Source: Penelope pileata
Lineage: Eukaryota; Chordata; Aves; Galliformes; Cracidae
Direction: 5' to 3'
Assembly (NCBI GenBank): GCA_013396635.1
Contig: WBMW01004833.1
Coordinates: 62,001-126,000, forward strand
DNA: 64,000 nucleotides
Under the pieces are notes generated by a model that was given only the letters and a program-made list of their open reading frames with translations, was not told the origin of the DNA and searched no databases. The position numbers and the translations under genes are program-made. Shown in pieces: positions 1 to 13,045 of this stretch (position 1 is its first letter; every line of letters starts with the position of its first letter).

Positions 1-3000
1 CCCCCATGTAAGACACACAAGACCATCTCACTTCCTCACGCAATTCAGAAATTGATCAGCATTCATGAGGTTCTTTCGCTTTGCAGCAGGAGTTTCAGGA
101 GAGCTTTAACCCCTTTATAAGCAAAATAAAATGCAAAATGTGTTTAGGGAAGCAGGTCTTTTCAAGTTCAGCCCCCCATATACTGCCGGGGGACAACGGC
201 AGAACTGCCTACACATTTTTACAGGTTCTCAGTTCTGAACCACCTGTGGTCTGTGAGTTGGTTCACAGAAACGGATGTTCAGGTAACTGACTGTTCAAGT
301 AAAATGAGTCCCCTGAGAATCCCATGAAAAACACTTCTGCTGAGCTGGGCTGATACTCCAGAGATAATTAAACCCGGCCAACAAATGAGTGACGCAGTTC
401 GCTGTTCTATTATTTATCTCTAAATTCAGTGTATCAGAAATCATACCCAATAAAGCCTGCTGATGCGCAGCTAGGATGAGAAAGGGCTCAAACTGAAACA
501 TTTTCTTAGTGCATGGGAGAAGCATTGAGACAAACCACTATTGTCTCATAGGTGATGAAGAAATCCCAGCCAAAGTTATTCTCAAAACTTTTGGTGAAGC
601 CATGGTTGATGCAGAGTTCCTTTAAAAAAAATCATATTTGCATTGCATTTCTGAGGAGCACCTACAGCATGAAGGACCCTGCTGCTTGGGTCTTACCTGC
701 TGAGGCTTTGACGGTAGCGAATACTACCCAGAAAGGAAGGAAGCATGCTGCTGGTAACGCTGCTGTTACACGTCAGACAACACAGGACACGTAAATGCCA
801 ACTTCAAAGTCTTAAAAGAATTTAGCACCGTATTTGATGGAAGTCAAATAAGTCTTGAATACTGAAAAAAAATACCTCAGGAATAAGCTGTTTGTTTTCA
901 GCTGTATTTTATAACATGTAGAATAAAAGTATGACTCCAGCTTGGTTTCTAAACCCTAAATTCTCCTTCCTTGCGTAGCTACTTGCAACACTAACCCATC
1001 TGAAAGGGCTTTTACTCTACCTATAGTATAGGTCAAATTACTTAAGTTTTGAGGCATTCCAGATACTCCACTCATTTAAGTGGTTACTAAAAGATCAAGA
1101 TTGTTGCATTTAACTTTAACATATAATTTCAAGCTGAGCTGCTTTATTTGCTAGTTAAGTAGCATTTTGCACCTCTCCAGAGACTGAATTCACCACAGAG
1201 CACAGAAATCTCACCAATTCATAAATACCTTGCTAACAGCTGAACTCTGACCTAGGTGAGACACTTCATCACAAAACAGAATATTAAATAAACGAAACCC
1301 ATTTTTGTAAGAGCAGCAAATCAAACTGCAGCCTTTTCAGAAGGGAGGGGAGCCCTGTTTGTAGAGGGAGTGATGACTGTGAGTATAAATTAAAGTATTG
1401 GCTCTTCTCTCTTGGGACTCAGGAAGAATCCTTTCCAAATTATGGTTTTAAATTAAAGACATTTGGAGGTCTCCAGTCTCAGTCCCTTCTGGACATTCAT
1501 CCTAATCCCTAAACCACCACACATCTTAAAAAATCTTGGCAGACTCCACACTGAAAAGCCAAGGGCTGACCTAACCAGCTCAGAATTACCAAAGAGAGTG
1601 GTCTCACTAGTTCAAAGCAGAGGAAAAAGAAAAGAAAAAGAAAAAGAAAAAGAAAAAGAAAAAGAAAAAGAAAAAGAAAAAGAAAAAGAAAAAGAAAAAG
1701 AAAGAGAAAAAGAAAGAGAAAAAGAAAGAGAAAAAGAGAAAAAAGAAGTAAACCTTACCAAGGGTTCACATAAATCAGACACGTACGTTCAGCATATTTC
1801 ATAATTACAGTTTTGACCTGGTGAAAGAAAGCACGCATGTTTTCTGAAATACACCAAATCTACTGTTTTTTCCACACTGTTACAGCTTTCACATTGGCAG
1901 GACCTGTAGATGGTGAAATTGATGATGACTCCCTTCACATCCCTGGCACTTTTTTGGTTCAAACTGGGCCAGGTGTATGAAGTAGCCATCACAGCAGCCG
2001 CTGACTCATCTCCCTTCTTATTCCTCATTAACACCTGCTCTACAACACACGGCAGAAGACACGGCCGTTGTTCCCATGATACTTCCCAAAGAACGAAGAA
2101 CAGCCAGAACTCAGGGCAGGATTCCCGAAACGCAGCTTGGTGCTGTGCTCAGTCCCGCACCAGCAGCCACGCCGGCTGGGCAGCAGCAGTTTCTGCTTCT
2201 CTGTCCATTCTCACACACAAGCAGGTTGGCCTCTCCTATCCTACACATTCACACAGCCCTGATCCCATGTCCTCACCCCACAGACGTCTTCTCCTCGTAG
2301 ACTGCATCACAATCCAGCTCTTCTGCTCAGACAAGTTCACCCACTCCCAGCTACACTCGGCTCGGCAGAGTCCTGCTCCCCATCTCACCTTTCCCTGGTT
2401 TTCCTCCTGCATCCTACGCAAGAGAAGCACAGACACTGACACTGGCAGATCTTCTGGGGCAACAGTACGAATATGAATATTGTAATGGCTCATTTAGCCA
2501 CCAAAACCAGCTGGCTGGAGGTGTCCATCCTCTCTCCTAGTCAGAAAGTTTCTTTCCAGACAACCAGGAATGGGCACTGTGGATCACTTCGAATTGCTTC
2601 CTACATTTGGCGGCAGCCACAGATGGGGCTGGGGAAAAAAAAATCCTAAAAGTAAAGGAAGAGGATGAGATGATGGGATTTATAAGAGCTAAGGACGATT
2701 CCGCAGAGACAATGAGAAGCACACGTATTTATTCTTACATTATATCTAAAATCCTAGGGCCATACATTGCTTTGGATGAATATTAATGCTTAAAATTGAG
2801 ATTACATCATGTACGCCGAAACACTAACTGCATGGCCTCGCAACTCACACAGCATGGACATTTAAATGGAAAAAAGGAAAAAAGCAAGAAAACATTAACC
2901 CATGTGAGATTAAAGAATACAATCTTAATCCATTAAAATGATGCAGACATAATATTAACGAGAAATTTTTTTTTGCAAAAAGTTTTCTCTGATCTTTGAA

Positions 3001-3820
3001 CTCATTGAGAAAACACCAGAATCTTTGGAAATAGCAGTGCCTGAACTCTGCCTTTCACATTGATGAATTTTATTCTGGTGTGGTTACAACAAAACACTGT
3101 GGTAAGCTACAGAAAGGCACAAGAAGAAACCACAGAAGCAAGACTTGGACACGCCAGATGAGTTTCTGCTGAGGGAAGCTTACCCCCAGGGACTGTAATG
3201 TGACAGCCCCTGAGTGACAGCACAAAGCTGAGGCACCAGGGGAAAACGAAGGTGATGCCTTGTCCAGGGGAGAACAGCCTCAGATGATTCTCATGGATGA
3301 CATATGAAAACACAATGTGGAGGTGAATGCAAACTCAGTGGAAAACTAAGAGAGTTAACGATCAACAGGGCTAACGACACCTCACTGAACATCACAGACA
3401 ACACCAAGGTGCAGGGCACTGCCAACACTTCGACAGAAAGTGGTTTGGTGTGGGCAGGAATGAAGAAGAGCAATTCGGTAACAGTGAGTTTCTGTGCTTA
3501 AATCATCACACTGGTACAGAACGGGGAGTAACAGGCTTGGCAGCAATCTGCGTAAAAGATCTGGAGCAGATCAGAACCCGAGCAATGCCGTCCTGCCACA
3601 GAACAGTCAGACAGAAGTGAGGGAAATGAAAACAACTCTGTCTGGTAAATACAGGAAATAATCCCTTTCCTTCACCCAGCGCTGGTACAGCCGGAGCTGG
3701 AATACTCCAGCTGGGGACTGCGCTCTGCAGAAAGATGTTCTGGAGCAAGTCCAGTGGGGAGGAATGAGCACGACCAGGAGATTCAGAAAACATGACGTAA
3801 GAGGGAAGACTGGAAACTAC
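1..3820. other. Non-coding stretch, no gene recognised
   Basis: I see no exon, RNA gene or known transposon here apart from the purine hexanucleotide satellite listed separately. Open frames in it are short, lack similarity to any family I know, and one (1463-1804) is only the translation of the satellite. If the CpG island at 11-13 kb is the start of ROR2, this stretch would be inside its first intron; that is inference. Confidence 0.6.
1623..1748. repeat. (GAAAAA)n hexanucleotide microsatellite
   Basis: About 125 bases of GAAAAA units form an all-purine tract on the plus strand. The left two thirds are nearly perfect and the right third alternates with GAAAGA units. Translated, it would give a Lys-Glu dipeptide run, but nothing suggests that it is coding. 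Long homopurine tracts can form triplex structures and are usually length-polymorphic. Confidence 0.95.
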
Positions 3821-4255
3821 AGAATCACTTTGGTTGGGAAACATCTCTAAGATCATACAGCCCAACCGTTAACCCAGCACTGCCAAGCCTACCGCTAAAC
3901 CATGCCCCTAACCACCACAACTGCACATCTTCTAAACACCTCCAGGGAGGCTGACTCAACTGCTCCCCTGGACAGCCTGTCCCAATGATTCACAAACCTT
4001 TCAGTGAAGATTTTTTTCCTGATATCCAACCTGAACCTACCCTGGAGTAACTAGAGGCTATTTCCTCTTGTCCTACCGCTTGTTGCCTAGGAGAAGAGAT
4101 CAGCTCCCACCTCGCTGCAGGCTCCTTTCAGGTAGCTGTAGAATGCAGTGATGTCTCTCCTGAGCTTCTGTTTCTCTAGGCTGAATACCCTCAATTCCCT
4201 CAGCCGCTCCTTGCAAGATTTGTTCTCTAGATCCTTCCCTATCTGCCTGGCCCTA
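3821..4255 (-). mobile_element. CR1 LINE fragment, 3' end, diverged
   Basis: The plus strand reads as the reverse complement of a CR1 3' region: an 'agaatcac' start, then the phrases 'gacagcctgtcccaatg' and 'ctgaataccctcaattccctcagcc' that lie in the last few hundred bases of CR1 ORF2 and 3' UTR. Many substitutions indicate an old copy. It is 5' truncated, as is usual for CR1. Confidence 0.85.
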
Positions 4256-7200
4256 GAAGTGGGTTTGGGAGAAAGGGTTTGGGCAGGGGGAGGTCCTAAG
4301 AAGAGATGCCTACAAGGAAAGAAGATACTTTTTGCTAAGTGTTCACTTCAGACTTCAAGGAGATGTTTCAAGAGTTGCGAAAATCCTAGCTACAATGGGT
4401 AGAGGAATTAACTGTAATGGGAAGTAATACAATTAAAACTGCAGCCAAGGGCGTGTAGGTGCTGTGCCTGTGTGCTTGTCTGTGGAGGTCACTCATCCTC
4501 TGCTTCTGTCCCCTCCTGGAACCGGCTATGCTGGCTGCAGGTGACTCTTCCTAGAACAGGTAATCTGGCTCTCAAAGTCCTTCTACTCCTTTTACCCCTC
4601 ACTATGCTTTTACAGAAGCTCTTGAGACTTAAAGGCAGTTAAATACTTCCACAGGGTCTAACACCCAGCACTAAGGTTTTATTTTTTGTTTAATTCTAGA
4701 AATGGTAAAGCAGGTGTCCATGGCCACGACTAACCAAGATGGCACTTCAAGGATTTCGCTGATCACTACAGACTATTCTGCAGGGAGAAGTCACTGCAGC
4801 CAGCTTACTATGTGGTTCCACATGGAACCAGTGTTTTCTAACAACCTCTGTGGACAGAGCAAGTGTTCAGTAAATGTGAAGTAATATTGGAAATAGGCTG
4901 TCAGTGTTCACCTTCCCGTTTTTTCAGTACTTTCAGTGTAAACACATCCATCCCCAAGTTCCAGAATCAGAACTGTGTCTAACTTTAGATTTGAGATTTG
5001 GATTTTGAAAGAGGATAACTTCTGAAATCTGCCTTTCCTAACTCTACGTGCTCTTGTCTTTGATTGGCACAATCCTACTCAAAGCTTTTTCTACATTTGA
5101 CATGCCCTCAAATAACAACACACTGACAAAAATGTGTGTTTTTCTCAAGAGAATGTTATCCAAAAACTCTAGACGTAACATTTGCAAGTGTTTTTTTCCT
5201 TGCTGTGTTGAAAGCCTCAAGATCATGCCCTCTACTACCTAGGAGAAAACAGATTTCTGAATCCTATTTCCATGTAGACACAGACAGAAAAAGATAAATA
5301 TAAGATGATTGGTTCTAGAAAAACAGGTTGAATAACTATCTACAACTTCAGATATTAATATCCAAATTCACTGAGTTTGCAAAAACAAACATAAGGCACA
5401 GACTCACCCTCTCAAGATATTTATTAAGTTCTGCTTCTGGTCTGGCTGGAAAATCTTTTTTAAAAAAAAAAATCAATCTGTTGTATTAAATTGCTTCCAG
5501 GCAGAGCAAGGAAGCATGGTTATTTTTAAAATTGAAACAACAGCAGACATATTTTCCTCATGTAGGTTTGGTTCAGATCCTGTCCAAGCTTGTAATTTTA
5601 TCTACATAATACCACTTTCCCCTTTGTAAGGGATTCTGGTCTATCATGAAGAGTCATCATCAACCACCAATATAAGGACAGAATATTTTAAAATATTTTT
5701 TAATGTTTAAGGTCACCCACCAGCTATTGGTTTCCTAGGATACCCCAAGTGGTTTTTATTTCCCATTGCCAGTAAAGGAGCTCCTTAGACGAATGTATTT
5801 CTCTGGCTGCTCTGTCAGAGGCTCCTCCATTTTTGTTCCTGTTTTATGGAAAATGTCTTCCAAGTCCTTTATTTGTATCCCTCCACGGAAAGACAACAGA
5901 TTAAAAGTGTAATTGCAGGTAGATGCTATAAGATCCTTTTTATTTTCAACTAAGAATATTCGAAGATTTACATTTAAATAACAATACGAAGCCTTAATGG
6001 ATGTATAACATTCTATAGAGACGTACAGCCTTCAGAAAACTTTCATTTTTTTACATGTCATTGTTTACTCCAACAAAAAGGCACTCCTGTTTGTTAGCAC
6101 ACCTGGTTTGAAGTGATTGCTCATCCCTTGCTAGCCCGATGCAATGCAAGAGGCCACGGAATCCTAACACAGCCTAAGCCACGACGGATGGGGATGCAAC
6201 TCCAACACAAGAAGGAATGACAAAGAGTATTCGTGGTGAGAACTAATTAAACATTCGTTTGCAGACTAGACTTTCGAGGCTGGTGAGATTTTTATTGAAG
6301 CAACCTGGGTTAGGCTCAGCCCTGCAGAATCCCACTCTTAGATAGCCATCAGGTATGAGAGCATTGTGAAAGTGTCTCTAAAATTTCTAGCTCACACAGC
6401 CTGACGGGATGTTTGTGCACCACGTTTTCCATCTCTGAGAGCAGAGTCCCGCAGAGTGATGCTGGTCCCAGCCAGGACCCACCAGCCAGCCCAGGACGGG
6501 CTCTGCAGGGTCGGGGTTTGGGCAGCCAGCCCTCTGATATCCAGCCTGGGTGATCCTATAACACCTGACAAGCACACCTCAGGGCAGGTGTGCCTGTTTA
6601 TGGAGAAAAATGCTTCTTCCACAGGTCAGTGAAACAGCCGAGCCAACACTCATCTATCAGCAGAACAGGACTGCTGCTCCCTGAAATAAAGCAGTATTTT
6701 TGCTTAGATTAGCCCTCTAAAATCTACTGGCATGGCTGCCATTCGCCTCTTCTTTTTCTTTAAGAACATGTAAATGCGAGCACGTACAGAAGCATCACTA
6801 CCACACTGATGTCTGATACTGTTCTTCCTCTCTTGTGCCACATCACCTTCTGAAATGAGAAACAGCCACAGCAAAACCATTCGTTAATTTACCTCCTAGG
6901 TGATGCACTCTCTTGACTTTACACACTGTGAAATCTCAGTGTGCTCTTCACACTGCGTAGCTTCCTTCCACAACTGTCCTGTGATCAAGTGTGCAGAAGA
7001 TTTAGGTCGTGAGGGCCTCTGAAGCTTTCAGACAGCTTTTTTACTACTGAGTCAGAGCAGAAATTCACAGAATGTGTTTAAAAGTGACTCAGTTGCTACA
7101 GTCCAGGGCTGTCAAGTAGCACCATTCCTACTTTGTTTCCATTTTCTGATCTTGCTTTACTCAGCAGGATTTTTGATACATGCAAATCCAGACAAAGCAG

Positions 7201-10200
7201 GGTGATGTTTCCACAGCTGTTCTTCTTGGCCTTTTCCCTTCAGAAATGTTGTCTTCTTCGAACTCCCATTGGTTCTACAAGCCAGGGAGGCCCCACAGTG
7301 TCCTCACCTGACAGCAGGGAGTGATGCTGTGACTCAGCCCCCATCCCACTCCTCCCCTGTGCCACACTGGCACAAGTTCTGCTGTAGCTCTCTCCCCTGG
7401 ACTTAAAGTACCAGCAACACATCACTTCTGTATGCACCTAAACCCTGCTGGAAATCCTGGAAGTGACCAGGGTAAGTCAATGAAGTATTACACAGCTTGC
7501 AACACAGGGCAAATTTAAGACAGTATACAAAGAAATAGACAACAGCAACCAGCATGGCAGCACACAGCTGCCTAACTACTCAATAAGCAATTTCTGGAGA
7601 CGTCACAGCAAGGAAGGATAAGGATTAGTTTGAGAGGTGTTTACAGGAAGTGCCTACAAAGCATGAAGGAAGAAATGAGAACAGCATTTGAGAGCTGTGA
7701 GCTGAACGACATTCACAGCTTCTGCTGTTGAAGATGCCACTGCTGCCAGGGCTCCCATCCCTCCCCCACCTGCTGAGGGAAAGGCTCTTGCCAAAGGCTG
7801 CCAGGTCTAAGCAGGGCAGGAAAACAGGTGAGCTCACCTCTAAACCCCAACACGGTAACCAGTACCACAGAAGGTACAGCCTCCTGTGGCTCATGGCAGG
7901 GCATGCTCACGTGGGACTTCTGAGCCACCAACCTCACCGCCAGCCAGGTAGGCTCAGACCAAGCGAAGCGGTTTTGTGGCACTGCCTGGCACAGGGTGCT
8001 GAGCATCCCCCCCTGCTGTGACAGGAGAGCTCGAGAAGTGCTAATGCCCAGCAGGGAGGAGCTGATGGAGGACTGGGGGTGGAGGTTATCTCTTTCAGTC
8101 GTACTGCTCGGTATCTACAGATAGCGTCTGCCCATGTGCAACAAAACGTACAGCAGTCACAGCTTGGTAAGGACACTGACAGTGAAAGATTAATCTCTTA
8201 CAACTGAAAGTGTTCATAAAGAGTAAGTTAAGATCTTACTGTGAACGACAGCTCAATTCCCTGAGCACTGCTCTGATTTAACCACATCCTCAGATTTTAA
8301 TTTCACTGTCCCTGAATTTTGCTCTTCAGAAGAGTCTGCTGTGTGCCCCAGACACCCAGGCTCCCAGGCGACCTACCCGTGCTGTTGGCAACCAGGAGCA
8401 AACACAGCCCCTGCGTTTGGGCTCTCAGCAGCTTGTATCTGGGCAGAGCTCTGCGATTCCTCTTTTACAGATGGTGAATTTATTTCTGCTTACAGCTGAT
8501 GCCATTTAGAAGAGTGTTTCTGTGTTTGACTGGTACAAATCAAACTGTACTATTGACAACATATTTTTTCTACTTTTTTTTTCAATGAGAAACATGGAGA
8601 AAATTTTTGTCTATTGCTGTAAGTTATTTGCCCTCCATCTCCTCTGCAGTCAAACCTGTGCCTGCATTATCACTTTCGCTAAGGAATTAGCCCAATTGTA
8701 TAATTTATGATCCAGCTGGGCAGCTTTGTATGCTGCTTTGAAAAGTAAAACTTCACAGTTTTGTTTGAACTAACGGCATTTATCCTCTCCTTACACAACA
8801 CAGCAAGCCATTCCACTTACGTGCACAGTACCACCAAAAAAAATAATAATAGGGTTAGGGCATTCCACTACCAAAATCAAGGAAAAACAGTCATGGAAGC
8901 CACTTCACCTTGAAGAAATACTTACAGGTGAACAGCTAAATGAGCAGCCTGGAGCATCGCTGATCAGGACAAGGGGCAATAACCTGGAGTTACCGAACGA
9001 AATGCTGATACTTCTGATGCTAAGGAAGCGTCCAAACAGAGCAATCAGGAGGCAGAAACCCAAGTTCTGTAGAAGTTTCACAGATGTGATGACCAATACA
9101 CATGAATTCTTCTTTCAAGAGTGTCAAACGCGTGTTCCACTGCCCACTGGCACTTGAACAGCAGACTCTGCAGCTAAGGGACCACGACAATTTTCTGAAA
9201 GCTGCCTTTGCCACCAGAAACGTTTCTGCTATTCTCAGTTTCTAAAAAGATTAACAAGCAACATCACTTGGAAAGAAAAGTGGGAATCCTTTCCCAAAGT
9301 AGGTGAGGAGACAGGAGGAGAAGGAGGTTGGCTGTGGGTCAGGTCCGGGGAGAGGATCAGAACTATCTGGCAGGATGTTTGCAAACGAATGTGAGTGCAT
9401 GGGAAAGGCTTGGAAAAACTGAATGCAAAAAGCTGGTACAGGGCAGTTCACTTCGAACCACTCACAAGTTTAGACAAAACCAAGAGGAAAGACGGCCATT
9501 TAAATTAAATTGTTTGCCCCGATGGTTGCTAGCAGTGCTGCAGAAGCCTGCAGTATATGTAACAATAAAAAGCAGGATTAACAAACAATGCATCCTCTTT
9601 CAGTGCACCAAAATCCCGTCATTCCTTTTCTTTGAAGCTTTAACTACTTTGTAGTCCCTGGATTAGAACACTTGAGGACTTGCATACTTTCCAGACATGC
9701 TGAGCCTAACGACAACTTCCTTTGCAAAGCAACAGCCTCACAATGAATAAACAAACTTAAATAGAAAGCCATCCTCCGCAGAGAGAACACAGTGACAGAT
9801 GCTATAAATTAGGCAGAATACTCTGCCTAGCACTTCTTCCCTCTGAGCAACCACACAACGCAACACAGAACATCTACAGAAAGGCTGAGGGACAACAACC
9901 AAAGGGAGTTTGCTTAATGCTTTTGCTTTGCCTACAACGTTCGAAATAGCAAAAAGAGGCTCCGAAAAAAATAAATCATCTCGGGCAAATATATGATTAA
10001 AAACCTCAGATGATGACGGCTTCTGGCTGACATTTTCATTAAACACAAGGCACGAAGTTAAGACTTTGAAGGTAAACCAGGAGGAGGACACAAGCCTACT
10101 ATCCAGAAGATTCACACAGCCATCAAACAGAAGGGACCATGTATCTTCATCATTTATTTTTTCGCGCCGTTCTCATCAGCGAGTGGGCTACGGCTGTCCA

Positions 10201-10999
10201 TCTGACCCCTAATTACTGGTCAAACATATTTCCGCGCCAATGGCAGCCCTGGAAGCCTTTCACACCTTACAAAAAGTGCAGCCAGTTTAGAGAAGATCAG
10301 CTTTCCCGCGAACAGCCGGGAGCTCACTGGACAGGATCAATTCTCCTGCTCTGCCAGCCGGTCCTTTCCTCCCCGCTTCGTGCATTTCCACGCTATTTAC
10401 AGCCGAGAAGAGATTGAGGAGAAAACACCAGTTCCGTTACAAATGTTTAGCGTAACCGAGACACTCAAGGGGAAAAAACATTCAGTGGCAACTCTGGACC
10501 CAAGGATAAACTTCGCCACGGAATTACTTAACAATGTAATTAACGCAAGAAAGTGCTGATGAAAGTGCGACCTACAGGCAGGCAGTCCGTGCAGTCACTG
10601 CCATCTGCTAAGAGCTGCTTGAAGATTTCTTGTATTCAAGGCTGTACGGAGTTTTACCAGGTGACCTCAGCACACTCTCCAGAGCTGATTTCATTTACTG
10701 AAGTCAGGAGGGAGCTATAGCTAAATCCCACACAACTTTCAGATCCAAACGTTTTGCAGCTTTTCGCAGTTAAGGCGTTTAAAAGCATTCAGGAGTAATC
10801 CACGCTTTATTCATTTCTCCACTAGCACCGTGCTCTAAGGAATGAGGTTTCTTTCTTTACCATGTTGGGAGAAGTTCACAAAACACAGGGCTTGCGAAAT
10901 CACAGCGCAGCACTGCTGCTTCGTTCTCGTTCCCAGATGTTCTGCTGACAGAATTTATATACCCTCTCTTTACACACAGCGTTCTGCATACTTTGCACA
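4256..10999. other. Non-coding stretch, no gene recognised
   Basis: I find no exon with recognisable protein, no transposon and no RNA gene. The overlapping open frames on both strands at 7.6-8.2 kb and 9.7-10.1 kb look like chance: they are short, mutually overlapping and have unstructured composition. CpG content begins to rise after about 10.1 kb, approaching the island at 11-13 kb. Confidence 0.55.
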
Positions 11000-13045
11000 C
11001 CACGTGAGCGTACCTTTGGGCCGGACACGTACCCCTCCCCACCGCGCAGCTCGGCTCGGGCTGCAGGAGCAGAGCTCCAGCAGTGCCCCCAAACCACCGC
11101 CCCAGCGCCTGCGGTCGGATTTCAAAGACCGAGATAACATTTTCAAAAATAAACACTGAAACCAAACGTGGAGGAGCATCGTCCGTTTGCCGTTCAGCAA
11201 ACCTCGCTAAGCAGAAGAACGGGGATACACGGGACGAGCACACGGGTGTTCAGTGCGGGGTCCACGGGCGCTTGGCACACTCGGAGGACATGGAGCCCCA
11301 AATTCGGGGATGCCCGATGACACCCGGGGGCACTGCGGACACTGCGGGCCCCGCGATTTGCTGTCGCCCCCACCCCCAGAGGAGCAATAAAGGCACCGTG
11401 AAAAGAAAAAAAGGCGCCGGGAGCTGACCCCAAATCCGCGAGCGGTAACGCTCTCCCCCCCGGGGAGCCCCCAGACCTCGAGGTTTCTGCTGACCGCTCC
11501 CTTCGGGTAATGGGACAAATGGCGAGAGTGGGGCCCCGGCACTGAATAACAGGAAATATCGGCATCTGTTACCTCCCGGGGAGAGGTAAATGGATTAGCG
11601 GGAGCAACAAAGGGGAGAAAAGCCCTTTCAAACGTGCAATTGATTAACAAGTCCTCTCTAATCTGCAGCATCACTGCTTTTCCTTAAAGACATCATCGCT
11701 CCCCTCCTGCGCTGCGGAGCGGTTCGGCCGCGGCCGGGACGGGGGGGGGCGGCCCCGGGGAGCGCCCGGCCCCGAGCGGAGCCCCCGCCCGCCCCAAGGG
11801 CTCCGAGCTCCACAGCGCGATGCTGCGGAGATCAAAGCGCTGCAGCTCCCACCGCCCCGCGCATTTCACATCCCGGGGAGAGCCGGAACGTTCAACCTCC
11901 CCCCGCGTTCTGCTGCCAGAGCGCCGCGCTTCTGAGGCGTGCGTGGACGGAGGGTAGGGAAAAAAAAAGTTTTTAAAAACGCAAGTTTTGCGGCTCCCTC
12001 CTCCCGCGGGGCCCCGCACATCGCTGCGCTCCCGGGGCGGTGCGGGCGGCAGCGGCCCCGCAGCCCCGCGCGGCCGGAGGCGGCCCAGGGAGCTCGAGTG
12101 GGGGTTTAAGCCAGGCCCCGCCGCCCCCNNNNNNNNNNNNNNNNNNNNNNNNNNNNNNNNNNNNNNNNNNNNNNNNNNNNNNNNNNNNNNNNNNNNNNNN
12201 NNNNNNNNNNNNNNNNNNNNNNNNNNNNNNNNNNNNNNNNNNNNNNNNNNNNNNNNNNNNNNNNNNNNNNNNNNNNNNNNNNNNNNNNNNNNNNNNNNNN
12301 NNNNNNNNNNNNNNNNNNNNNNNNNNNNNNNNNNNNNNNNNNNNNNNNNNNNNNNNNNNNNNNNNNNNNNNNNNNNNNNNNNNNNNNNNNNNNNNNNNNN
12401 NNNNNNNNNNNNNNNNNNNNNNNNNNNNNNNNNNNNNNNNNNNNNNNNNNNNNNNNNNNNNNNNNNNNNNNNNNNNNNNNNNNNNNNNNNNNNNNNNNNN
12501 NNNNNNNNNNNNNNNNNNNNNNNNNNNNNNNNNNNNNNNNNNNNNNNNNNNNNNNNNNNNNNNNNNNNNNNNNNNNNNNNNNNNNNNNNNNNNNNNNNNN
12601 NNNNNNNNNNNNNNNNNNNNNNNNNNNNNNNNNNNNNNNNNNNNNNNNNNNNNNNNNNNNNNNNNNNNNNNNNNNNNNNNNNNNNNNNNNNNNNNNNNNN
12701 NNNNNNNNNNNNNNNNNNNNNNNNNNNNNNNNNNNNNNNNNNNNNNNNNNNNNNNNNNNNNNNNNNNNNNNNNNNNNNNNNNNNNNNNNNNNCGGCGGCC
12801 GGCGCTGCGGCACCCTCTGCCGGGGGAGCCCTCGCCCCCGGGAGCCTCCTGTTGCCCCCCCCTCGCCGCACAGCTCGGCGCCTTCCCGCAGCCGCTCCGC
12901 GCCCAGCTCCCCCGTCCCGGCGGCGGCAGCGCGGGGCCGGGCCCCCCCGTCCGCGGCTCCGCGGCTCCGCGGGCGCCCAGAGCCGCGCGCTGCCCGCTCC
13001 CGGCCGGAGCTCCCAGAACCTCCGCCGTGAAATAAAGACGCTGTG
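11000..13045. promoter_or_regulatory. CpG island, candidate promoter (possibly ROR2)
   Basis: Both sides of the assembly gap are very GC-rich and dense in CpG, for example 11690-12128 and 12793-13020, in sharp contrast with the AT-rich flanks. This is the usual signature of a vertebrate promoter and first exon. In mammals ROR2 lies next to SPTLC1, on the same strand, with its 5' end facing the SPTLC1 3' end. If that order holds here, this island would be the ROR2 start, transcribed on the minus strand. No signal-peptide coding sequence is visible in the readable part, so the first exon may lie in the gap. The gene assignment is inference; the island itself is plain. Confidence 0.8.
12129..12792. 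other. Assembly gap (664 N)
   Basis: An uninterrupted run of N in the heart of the CpG island. The stated length may be an estimate. Any open frame crossing it is an artefact of reading N as an unknown residue. Confidence 0.99.

Noticed and set aside
1910..2476. 188-codon plus-strand open frame
   Set aside because: Low-complexity Ser/His/Thr-rich translation with overlapping frames on both strands and no family resemblance or splice context; most likely chance.
8850..8861. Telomere-like GGTTAGGG
   Set aside because: A single unit only; not an array.
11693..12871. 392-codon minus-strand open frame across the CpG island
   Set aside because: Most of it is the assembly gap read as unknown residues. 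The readable ends are Pro/Ala/Arg/Gly-rich, as any frame in GC-rich DNA would be, with no signal peptide or domain.
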